DNA of 64,000 nt from Bradyrhizobium japonicum USDA 6 (GTDB taxonomy: Bacteria; Pseudomonadota; Alphaproteobacteria; Rhizobiales; Xanthobacteraceae). Below the pieces are notes generated by a model. That model was not told the DNA's origin and searched no databases. It saw only the letters and a program-made list of their open reading frames with translations. This document shows positions 20,701 to 26,686 of the stretch, one piece after another; position 1 is the stretch's first letter; each line of letters begins with the position of its first letter. The DNA lies in the NCBI RefSeq assembly GCF_000284375.1, contig NC_017249.1:7743001-7807000 (forward strand), given 5' to 3'. The translations under genes were made by a program, and so were the position numbers.

Positions 20701-21166
20701 GCCGAACGTGATGCTCGGATACTTGCGGGCCGAAAATCCCGGCGTGCTCGAACCGCTCGCCGAGGGCTGGCACGACACCGGCGACATCGTGGCGATCGAC
20801 CCGGCCGGCTTCATCACCATCAAGGGCCGCGCCAAGCGCTTCGCCAAGATCGCGGGCGAAATGGTCTCGCTGTCTGCGGTCGAGAGCATCGCGACGGCGC
20901 TGTGGCCGCAGGCGGCCTCGGTTGCCGTGTCGATCCCCGACCAGCGCAAGGGCGAGCGCATCGTGCTGCTGACGACGGAGAAGACCGCCGAGCGCAGCGC
21001 GATGCAGGGCCAGGCCAAGGCAATCGGCGCGTCCGAGCTCACCGTGCCCGCGGCGATCATGGTGGTCGACAAGGTGCCGCTGCTCGGCACCGGCAAGACC
21101 GACTATGTCACGGCAACGACGATGGCCCGCGAACAGGCCTCCTCGCCGGAGCGAGAGGTTGCGTGA
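17762..21166 (+). CDS. aas: lysophospholipid transporter/acyltransferase/acyl-ACP synthetase fusion (LplT-Aas type)
   Basis: Three-domain inner-membrane protein of 1134 residues. Residues 1-415 are a major-facilitator lysophospholipid flippase like LplT (FWAQFFSALNDNVLKNALVI). Residues about 430-610 are a PlsC-type acyltransferase with the catalytic NHVSLIDG box (about 455) and FPEGRIT (about 523). Residues about 640-1120 are an AMP-binding acyl-ACP synthetase with the phosphate loop FTSGSEGTPKGVVLSH (about 792). Together these flip 2-acyl lysophospholipid inward and re-acylate it. In enterobacteria lplT and aas are separate genes; the single-chain form occurs in alphaproteobacteria. A lipase-like gene overlaps its end. 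Confidence 0.93.
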   Translation: MIRELMSSRRFAPLFWAQFFSALNDNVLKNALVIILLYSAATGHGDALVTVAGAVFIFPYFILSGLGGQLADKYVKSVVARRLKFVEIFAAGFAAAGFFLHSVPLLFTALALFGTIAALFGPVKYAMLPDQLELGELATGNALVEGATFMAILLGTVAGGQFVAGSAHMGWVASAVVVLALLSWAFASRIPQTTPSAPDLPVNANPWTSTLGLLKTLYADKRLWDGTVIVSWFWLVGAIVLSLLPALVKEVVGGTEGVVTLCLATFAIGIAIGSLFAASLSHVRPNLALVPIGAIIMGFAGLDLAWAIGVTAKGQDIAAVDFATSFAGLRMLIDFVAFAFGGGLFVVPSFAAVQAWSAPSERARIIAAGNVLQAAFMVVGSLFVALLQAGGLHVGWIFFGLGVASFGAVWFVLTKWGKEGVRDFGGLLFRALFRTEIRGLENLPPPGTRMLIAPNHVSLIDGPLLHAVLPIDASFAVDTGISKAWWAKPFLRVVKHYTMDPTKPLAARDLIKLVAAGEPVVIFPEGRITVSGSLMKVYDGTAMIADKADAVVVPVRIEGAQRSHLSYLNSSQIKRSWFPRVTVTILPPVKLPVDPALKGKARRNAAGAALQDVMIDAMVKNAMLDHTLFEALGHAYRDRDTGKVIIEDALGTKLTYRKLILGAQVLSRKLETGTVAGENVGVLLPNSAGVAVVFMALQSIGRVPAMLNFSAGPVNVLAAMKAAQVKTVLTSKAFIEKGKLDKLMAAISAEARVVYLEDVRATIGTADKIKGLLAGTAPRVAREANDPAVVLFTSGSEGTPKGVVLSHRNILANAAQALARVDANANDKVFNVLPVFHSFGLTGGMMMPLLAGIPIYMYPSPLHYRIVPELIYQTGATILFGTDTFLTGYARSAHAYDFRTLRLVIAGAEAVKDRTRQVFMERYGIRILEGYGVTETAPVLAMNTPMANRPGTVGRLSPLMESRLDPVPGIEEGGRLSVRGPNVMLGYLRAENPGVLEPLAEGWHDTGDIVAIDPAGFITIKGRAKRFAKIAGEMVSLSAVESIATALWPQAASVAVSIPDQRKGERIVLLTTEKTAERSAMQGQAKAIGASELTVPAAIMVVDKVPLLGTGKTDYVTATTMAREQASSPEREVA

Positions 21167-21851
21167 GATCCAGCCCACGTGCGTCGCACCGCCTGATGCG
21201 CGGTGCGACGGCGTGGTTCTGCTTCACGGCATCGGCGTCGGTGCCTGGACGCTGAAGAAGCTGGATCGAGCGTTGCAGCGTCACGGCTTCGCCACGCTCA
21301 ATCTCGACTACCCCAGCCGCAAGAAGCCGCTCGAGGCGCTTGCGGAAGACATCCACGCGCCGGTCGCCGCGTTTGCAGAGCAATGCGACGGCGCAATCCA
21401 CTTCGTCGCCCATTCCATGGGCGGGTTGCTCGCCCGGATCTACATCGCGAGATATCGTCCGGTGCGGCTGGGCCGTGTCGTGATGCTGGGCACACCCAAC
21501 GCCGGCAGCGAAGTCGCCGATCTCCTGAAGGACCTCTCGCTCTATCGCGCTGTGTTCGGTCCGGCCGGCTCGCAGCTTTCGACAGCCCAGCCCCCTGTGC
21601 TCGCCGCCCTGCCGCCGCCCGATTATGCGATCGGCGTCATCGCGGGATGCCGCACCATCGCGCCAATCGCCTCGGCCTTTGTCCTGCCGCGGCCCAATGA
21701 CGGACGGGTTTCAGTCGAAAGCGCGAAATTGGCCGACATGACCGACCACATCGTCGTCAAGGCATCGCACACCGGACTTCCACGAAATGCCGTCGCGATC
21801 GAGCAGACGATCGCGTTCCTGCACGACGGCCGCTTCAATCCAATCACTTGA
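21159..21851 (+). CDS. alpha/beta-hydrolase, lipase-like
   Basis: Protein of about 230 residues with an alpha/beta-hydrolase fold. Visible are the oxyanion-hole region VVLLHGIGVGAW, the nucleophile elbow FVAHSMGGLLARIYIARY, and a late His in VVKASHTGLP. TTG at 21159 overlaps the aas stop by eight bases and is a likely coupled start; an ATG at 21105 lies further inside aas. Close coupling suggests a role in the same lipid cycle, for example removing or processing acyl chains, but the substrate is unknown. The last eight bases overlap the convergent dsbB gene. Confidence 0.8.
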   Translation: MREIQPTCVAPPDARCDGVVLLHGIGVGAWTLKKLDRALQRHGFATLNLDYPSRKKPLEALAEDIHAPVAAFAEQCDGAIHFVAHSMGGLLARIYIARYRPVRLGRVVMLGTPNAGSEVADLLKDLSLYRAVFGPAGSQLSTAQPPVLAALPPPDYAIGVIAGCRTIAPIASAFVLPRPNDGRVSVESAKLADMTDHIVVKASHTGLPRNAVAIEQTIAFLHDGRFNPIT

Positions 21852-22410
21852 GCAGGAGATAGCGAACCGGGTTATCGTCGCACTGACCCGCGCCGCACTC
21901 GAGCACGGTGGACAGCAGATTTGCGGCGACCAGCAACGCGAAGATCGCGAAGACTGTATTCGATGTCGCACCGTTCAAAGGCGCGTCCCCTTCTCGCTTT
22001 CCGCTCAGATCCGTCAGGACGAAGACAAGTGCGACATAGCACACGATCCCGATCGCCGCGATCAGCGCCCAGGTGTAGAAATGCAGCCCAAACAGCGCCG
22101 AGCCGTATCCGGGATCGCCGGGCGCAAGATGCAGAGATACCTGCCGCATCGAGACGAAGCCGGTGACGAGGCTGGAAACGAGAATCATCGCATAGTGCGA
22201 TGGACGCTCACCGAGGCGCAGGTTGAACAAAAACCCCATGCCGATCGCGATGAACCCGGCCCTTTGCAACAGGCAAAGCGGACAGGGCAGCTCGCCGAGC
22301 GCAAGCTGATAGGTGAACGCGACCGTCAGGATCAACGAGATCCCGAGCAGCCCAAGCATGTTCAGGATCGCACCGACCGGCCGTTGCTCGCTCATCTCTG
22401 CAGTGCTCAT
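21844..22410 (-). CDS. DsbB-like disulfide bond formation protein
   Basis: Inner-membrane protein of 188 residues related to DsbB, which reoxidises a periplasmic thiol oxidase and passes electrons to quinone. The active pair CPLC is at residues 43-46 after the first helix. Five membrane helices are suggested rather than four, and the second cysteine pair is not in the usual loop between helices 3 and 4; instead CGAGQC lies at residues 172-177 after helix 5, a position predicted to be periplasmic. This marks it as an atypical DsbB. A 53-residue membrane protein gene sits directly upstream on the same strand. The matching DsbA is not in the window. Confidence 0.88.
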   Translation of the reverse strand: MSTAEMSEQRPVGAILNMLGLLGISLILTVAFTYQLALGELPCPLCLLQRAGFIAIGMGFLFNLRLGERPSHYAMILVSSLVTGFVSMRQVSLHLAPGDPGYGSALFGLHFYTWALIAAIGIVCYVALVFVLTDLSGKREGDAPLNGATSNTVFAIFALLVAANLLSTVLECGAGQCDDNPVRYLLLK

Positions 22411-22420
22411 CTCGACACCG

Positions 22421-22579
22421 TCAGAACGAGAATTTCAGCGGATCGGTCGCATGGTGGAAGAACCATGCGACGGTGACGACGATTGTTGCGCTCCAGAGCG
22501 CATAGCTCAGTCCCGCGCGCGAACGCCAGACACTCGCGCAGCCCGCGAGCGCCAGCAAGAATGGCAGAAACATATACAT
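22421..22579 (-). CDS. small membrane protein, DUF5993-like, upstream of dsbB
   Basis: Short protein of 52 residues (start ATG 22579; ATG 22573 also possible) with two hydrophobic helices: MFLPFLLALAGCASVW and YALWSATIVVTVAWFFHHA. GGGGAG lies upstream of the start. It ends ten bases before the dsbB-like gene, so the two are very likely co-transcribed. From memory such small proteins (DUF5993) accompany dsbB-type genes in several proteobacteria; the function is unknown, possibly a helper subunit. The residue pattern and context are the only support. Confidence 0.65.
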   Translation of the reverse strand: MYMFLPFLLALAGCASVWRSRAGLSYALWSATIVVTVAWFFHHATDPLKFSF

Positions 22580-22649
22580 GAGCGCGGGCTCCCCAAGCGA
22601 TTCGCGTTGTGCGCGAGCCAGGAAGACATACGTCAGCCCCGCACGCCCC

Positions 22650-23756
22650 TCAAGAGCCGGCCTCGCTGCGCCGCTCCTGCGCATAACGCACCAGCGCCAC
22701 GAAGCGATAGATGCCGTGCACGAACTTGCCATAGGGCATGGTGATGAACAGCGCGAACACTGCGCCAAGATGCAGGGCCAGCAGCGGCCCCATGGCGGCG
22801 GTCTCGCGCAGGACCAGCAGCGCCATGCCGGTGAAGCCGGTCAGGAACAGCATGGCGATGAAGCCGACGTCCATGCCGTAGCGCTGCTCGTCGAGCAGTT
22901 CCGGTGCACGCCGCGTTTTCGCAACGAGCAGGCCGATCGGACCGACGATGAGACCGATGCCGCCGAGTGTCCCCAGCACCACGGGCAGATCCCACCATGG
23001 ATACGGCGCCTCGCGGCCCCAGAGGTAGTGATAGAGCGTCGCCACCGACGTTGCGGCGAAGCACAGCAGAAAACCGTAGAACGTCAGGTGATGGAAAAGC
23101 TTGCGCCGGTCGGTCGGCTTGTCGTCCTCGTTGTAGCAGCCGACGCCGCCGCCGTGGAGATAGCGCAGCTCGCCGGCATCGCGGATCGCCTGGAAGATCG
23201 AGCCGCCGTCGGCGCGGCCGCCGATCGGCGTACCGATATCGCGCCAGAAGGCACGCACGCTCATGACCAGCGCGAGGATCGCGTAGAGGAATGCGGCACT
23301 GAACAATGCGGCCATCGCATTGTGCGGCATCAGCTTGTAGAACGCGCCTGGGCCGGTGTGCACGCCGAACAGCACGCTGTGGTCGTTGAGGGCGGCAAAG
23401 CCGAGGATAAAGGCAGCCATGCTGAGCGCGGCGATGACGCTGATGACGAGCCCGTTGCGGGCGAAGGCGCCGGACAGCGCCCCTGGCCAGGCATAGGCCG
23501 CATAGGACTCGGCGCGCGCAACCGCAAGCGTCTTCGGAACGTTGACGTTGAACTCGTGCGGCGGCGAGAACTGGCAGTCGACGTAGCAGGCGCCGCAGGA
23601 ATGGCAGAGGTTTGCGAGATAGTTGAGATCTCCATCGGAGAAGGCGCGCCGCATCTCCATGGCGGGGAATACCGCGCAAAGACCCTCGCAGTAGCGGCAG
23701 GAATTGCAGACCGTCATCAGACGGTCGGCTTCGTCCAGAATTCTAGTTCCGTGCAT
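22650..23756 (-). CDS. tcuB: tricarballylate utilisation 4Fe-4S membrane protein
   Basis: Protein of 368 residues that reoxidises the flavin of TcuA and passes electrons to the quinone pool. The N-terminal part holds two cysteine clusters, CNSCRYCEGLCAVFP (about 17-31) and CHSCGACYVDC (about 51-61), as in 4Fe-4S ferredoxin folds. The rest has about six membrane helices with His residues suited to haem or quinone binding. Start 23756 overlaps the tcuA end by 14 bases, so translation is coupled. Downstream lies the small DUF5993-like gene. A tricarballylate permease (tcuC) is not present in the window. Confidence 0.92.
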   Translation of the reverse strand: MHGTRILDEADRLMTVCNSCRYCEGLCAVFPAMEMRRAFSDGDLNYLANLCHSCGACYVDCQFSPPHEFNVNVPKTLAVARAESYAAYAWPGALSGAFARNGLVISVIAALSMAAFILGFAALNDHSVLFGVHTGPGAFYKLMPHNAMAALFSAAFLYAILALVMSVRAFWRDIGTPIGGRADGGSIFQAIRDAGELRYLHGGGVGCYNEDDKPTDRRKLFHHLTFYGFLLCFAATSVATLYHYLWGREAPYPWWDLPVVLGTLGGIGLIVGPIGLLVAKTRRAPELLDEQRYGMDVGFIAMLFLTGFTGMALLVLRETAAMGPLLALHLGAVFALFITMPYGKFVHGIYRFVALVRYAQERRSEAGS

Positions 23757-25134
23757 GTTTCGCCGCTTCCCGTCCTGCGATCCGCCCGAATACGCTGCCG
23801 ATGGTCATGCCCATACCGGCCGCGTAGCCCTTGCCGAGCACGTTGCCGGCCATGATCTCGCCGGCCGCGAACATGTTGGCGGACGGCTTGCCATCGGCCA
23901 TCAGCATCCGCGCCTCCTTGTTCACGCGCGTGCCGAGATAGGTGAAGGTGATGCCGGGCCGCACCGGATAGGCGAGATAAGGCGGCGTCTCGATTTTGCG
24001 CGCCCAATGCGTCTTCGGCGGCGTGATGCCTTCAGTCACGCAGTCGTCCAGGATGGTGTGGTCGAACGTGCCGGGCCGCACGGCCGCGTTGAACTCGGTG
24101 ATGGTCTTCTCCAGCGCAGCCGGATCTAGCTCGAGCTTGCCGGCCAGCTCGGCGACCGTCTGCCCGGCGATCGGTGGGAACAGCGTCGGCATGAAGCTGG
24201 TGACGACGGTCGAATCGAAGATGATGTAGGCGATCTGGTCGGGTTGCGCCGCGACCAGCCGCCCCCAGATCGCGTAGCGCTTCGGCCAGATGTCCTCGCC
24301 CTCGTCGTAGAATCGCTGGGCGTGCTTGTTGACGACGATGCCGAACACGACGGAGTCGTGGCGTGTGATGATGCCGCCGTCGAACTTCGGCGCGCGGGCG
24401 TCGATCGCGACCGCATGGCACTGGGTGGGATCGCCGACCTCCTGCACGCCCTTGTCGAGCAGCATCTTCAGGATCGAGCCGCGGTTATAGGGCGTGCCGC
24501 GGATCAGGAAATTGTCGGCGGCCTCGCCCCAATATTGCTTCAGCCATTCGATGTTGGCCTCGAACCCGCCGGCAGCGGCGACCAGCGACGTCGCGCGGAT
24601 CTCGCTCTCGCCCTTGATCGGCCGCTTGAGGCGCGCGGCGAGGAACATGCCGTCCTCGATCACGAGATCGGTGACCTCGGCGTCGTACTCGACATCGACG
24701 CCGAGCCGCTCGGCGGTCAGGTAGAGCGCGTTCAACATCGCGCGGCCGCCGCCGAGAAAGAACGAGTTGGTGCGGCCAAGGCTCAGCGTGCCGCCGAGCG
24801 AGGGCTGCCAGCGCACGCCCTGCTCCACGATCCAGTTCAGGATGTCCTTGGACTCCCGGATCATGTGCCGCGCGAGCACCTCGTCGGTCTGCCCGCCGGT
24901 GACGCGCAGCAGATCCTCCCAGAACTCCTCCTCGGTGTAGGGGCCGGTGAGGATTTCGGTGGCGGCGTCATGGGCGCAGCGCATGTTGCGGGTGTGGCGG
25001 GTGTTGCCGCCGCGATAGAATTTTGGCGCGCCCTCCAGCACGAGCACCGAAGCACCGCCGCGGCGCGCCGAGATCGCTGCGCACAGTGCGGCATTGCCGC
25101 CGCCGATCACCAGCACGTCGTATTTTCTGCTCAT
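23743..25134 (-). CDS. tcuA: FAD-dependent tricarballylate dehydrogenase
   Basis: Flavoprotein of 463 residues oxidising tricarballylate to cis-aconitate. The FAD-binding loop is at the N-terminus (YDVLVIGGGNAALCAAISAR). The fumarate-reductase-like fold is recognisable by VVNKHAQRFYDEGEDIWP and by the C-terminal NMFAAGEIMAGNVLGKGYAA. The start at 25134 gives the loop at residue 6; the frame is open to 25341, but that stretch holds the operator region. Operon with tcuB (14-base overlap). A GntR-family gene is divergent, with a palindrome between, so induction by the substrate is likely. Confidence 0.93.
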   Translation of the reverse strand: MSRKYDVLVIGGGNAALCAAISARRGGASVLVLEGAPKFYRGGNTRHTRNMRCAHDAATEILTGPYTEEEFWEDLLRVTGGQTDEVLARHMIRESKDILNWIVEQGVRWQPSLGGTLSLGRTNSFFLGGGRAMLNALYLTAERLGVDVEYDAEVTDLVIEDGMFLAARLKRPIKGESEIRATSLVAAAGGFEANIEWLKQYWGEAADNFLIRGTPYNRGSILKMLLDKGVQEVGDPTQCHAVAIDARAPKFDGGIITRHDSVVFGIVVNKHAQRFYDEGEDIWPKRYAIWGRLVAAQPDQIAYIIFDSTVVTSFMPTLFPPIAGQTVAELAGKLELDPAALEKTITEFNAAVRPGTFDHTILDDCVTEGITPPKTHWARKIETPPYLAYPVRPGITFTYLGTRVNKEARMLMADGKPSANMFAAGEIMAGNVLGKGYAAGMGMTIGSVFGRIAGREAAKHARN

Positions 25135-25211
25135 CCCGTCTGCCCGATGCGACGAAGTTAGAGACATTCTGCCGCCGAGGACCCCGATCGACCCAGGCAA
25201 CCATTGCGTAC

Positions 25212-25232
25212 CTTTGTATACAAAGATATACA
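25212..25232. promoter_or_regulatory. GntR-type operator between tcuA and its regulator
   Basis: The perfect 14-bp palindrome CTTTGTATACAAAG (25212-25225) overlaps a second inverted repeat, TGTATA-N6-TATACA (25215-25232). The position, 78-98 bp from tcuA and 52-72 bp from the GntR gene, suits control of both. The GTATAC core is typical of FadR-subfamily sites. Confidence 0.7.
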
Positions 25233-25283
25233 TCGGCGCTGCAAGTGGCATCTCTGCATGGGCAGGATGCGCCGTGAGGAAAC

Positions 25284-25967
25284 ATGGCCAAGCGCGCGGC
25301 AAAGACAGGCGGATCGATCGCACGCGGCGGCGGCGTGGCACTGGGCGAAGCCGTGTTCCGCTCGCTGTGCGAGGCGCTTCAGGCCGGCAGTTACCGCGCC
25401 GGCGACCGGCTGCGCGAGGAAGAGGTCGCGCAGCGGCTCAAGGTCAGCCGCACGCCGGTCCGTGAGGCGCTTGGCCGTCTCGCGGCCCGCGGTTTCGTCG
25501 AACCCGCCGGCGGGCGCGGGCTGATCGTGCGCGATCTCGACATTTCCGAGGTGCTCGAGCTCTACGCCATGCGCGAGATCATGGAAGGTGCTGCAGCGCG
25601 CCTGGCCGCCGAGCACGCCTCCACTCCCGAGGTCGACGCACTCCGAGACATCGAGCAGGCCTTTGTCGAGGCATCCGCGTCAGACGCTGCCGAGATGGCG
25701 CGGCTCAACCGCGCCTTCCACGAAGCCATCTGCCGCGCCGCGCGCAACCGCTATCTCGACAACGCCTCGCGCGAATTGCAGGACTGGATCGCGCTGCTGG
25801 GCCCGACCACATTCACGGTGACGGGCCGTCCCTCGACCAGCCACGGCGAGCACCAGGCCATCATCGAGGCCATCGCCGCGCGCGATGGCGACAAGGCCGA
25901 GCAGCTTGCGCGGGCGCATATCCGCGAGGCACTGCGCTGCCGGCTCAAGCTGCTGCAGAAGCAGTAG
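25284..25967 (+). CDS. GntR-family (FCD domain) regulator of the tcu operon
   Basis: Regulator of 227 residues with an N-terminal winged helix-turn-helix (LREEEVAQRLKVSRTPVREA, about 46-65) and a C-terminal all-helical FCD effector domain (about 88-215), whose metal/ligand His and Asp residues are suggested by RLNRAFHEAICRAARN and STSHGEHQAII. It is divergent from tcuAB with a clear palindrome between. In Salmonella tcu is controlled by a LysR protein (TcuR); here a GntR protein takes that place, an inference from position only. Effector probably tricarballylate or a related tricarboxylate. Confidence 0.85.
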   Translation: MAKRAAKTGGSIARGGGVALGEAVFRSLCEALQAGSYRAGDRLREEEVAQRLKVSRTPVREALGRLAARGFVEPAGGRGLIVRDLDISEVLELYAMREIMEGAAARLAAEHASTPEVDALRDIEQAFVEASASDAAEMARLNRAFHEAICRAARNRYLDNASRELQDWIALLGPTTFTVTGRPSTSHGEHQAIIEAIAARDGDKAEQLARAHIREALRCRLKLLQKQ

Positions 25968-25977
25968 GGCGCGGCGC

Positions 25978-26451
25978 TCACGCGACCACATCCGCGACGA
26001 CCGCCTTCAGGACATCGCGCACGTCGCCCGGCTTCAGCCGAACCTGCAAGCCGCGCTGGCCGCCATTGAGATAGACCTGATCATGCGCGAGCGCGCTCTG
26101 CTCGATCACGGTGCGCACCGGTTTGCGCTGGCCGAACGGGCTGATGCCACCGACCTTGTAGCCGGTGACGCGTTCGGCCTCGGGCGGCTTCATCATCTGC
26201 GCCGACTTGCCGCTCGCGGCAGCGGCGAGCTTCTTCATGGAGACTTCCTGGTCGGACGGGACGACGACGCAGATCGGCTTGCCGTCCACCAGCGCCATCA
26301 GCGTCTTCAGCACGCGCGCCGGATCTTCACCGAGAGCCGACGCCGCCTGGAGCCCGATGCTCTCGGCGTCAGGATCGTAGTCGTAGGTGTGCACGGTGAA
26401 GGCAACACCGGCGGCCGTGAGCGCGCGCGTGGTGGGAGTGACTTTGGACAT
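25978..26451 (-). CDS. ybaK: Cys-tRNA(Pro)/Cys-tRNA(Cys) deacylase YbaK
   Basis: Protein of 157 residues of the YbaK/EbsC family, which hydrolyses Cys-tRNA(Pro) formed in error by prolyl-tRNA synthetase. The fold is recognisable by VLKTLMALVDGKPICVVVPS, then KLAAAASGKSAQMMKPPEAE, and GYKVGGISPFGQRK with the conserved GG-S-PFG stretch and Lys of the active site. Length is normal. It converges with the GntR gene (11 bases between stops) and has no functional link to its neighbours. Confidence 0.92.
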   Translation of the reverse strand: MSKVTPTTRALTAAGVAFTVHTYDYDPDAESIGLQAASALGEDPARVLKTLMALVDGKPICVVVPSDQEVSMKKLAAAASGKSAQMMKPPEAERVTGYKVGGISPFGQRKPVRTVIEQSALAHDQVYLNGGQRGLQVRLKPGDVRDVLKAVVADVVA

Positions 26452-26686
26452 GCACGATGTCTACCACCGTCATTGCGAGGCGCGAAGCGGTGTGGGGCAA
26501 GCCGGCACCACACAATCACTGTCACCGCCCGGCTTGACCGGGCGATCCAGTACTCCGAGACAGTTGTGATTGAACCGATAGGCCGCGGCATACTGGATGC
26601 CCCGCCCCCGTGCGCAATTGCGCACCAGGCGGGGCATAACGGCGCGTTGTGTGGCAAAGCCCTGTGGCAGCAACCACGAGGCCTTC
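26452..26686. repeat. intergenic palindromes of dispersed-repeat type
   Basis: No gene is seen in 235 bp. It contains CGCCCGG-CTTGA-CCGGGCG (26526-26544), a partial CATTGCGAGGCGCGAAGC element near 26470, and a 41-bp palindrome (26597-26637) with core GTGCGCAATTGCGCAC and arms ATGCCCCGCC / GGCGGGGCAT. It lies downstream of fdsA and upstream of ybaK, so the last hairpin may also end fdsA transcripts. Confidence 0.7.
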
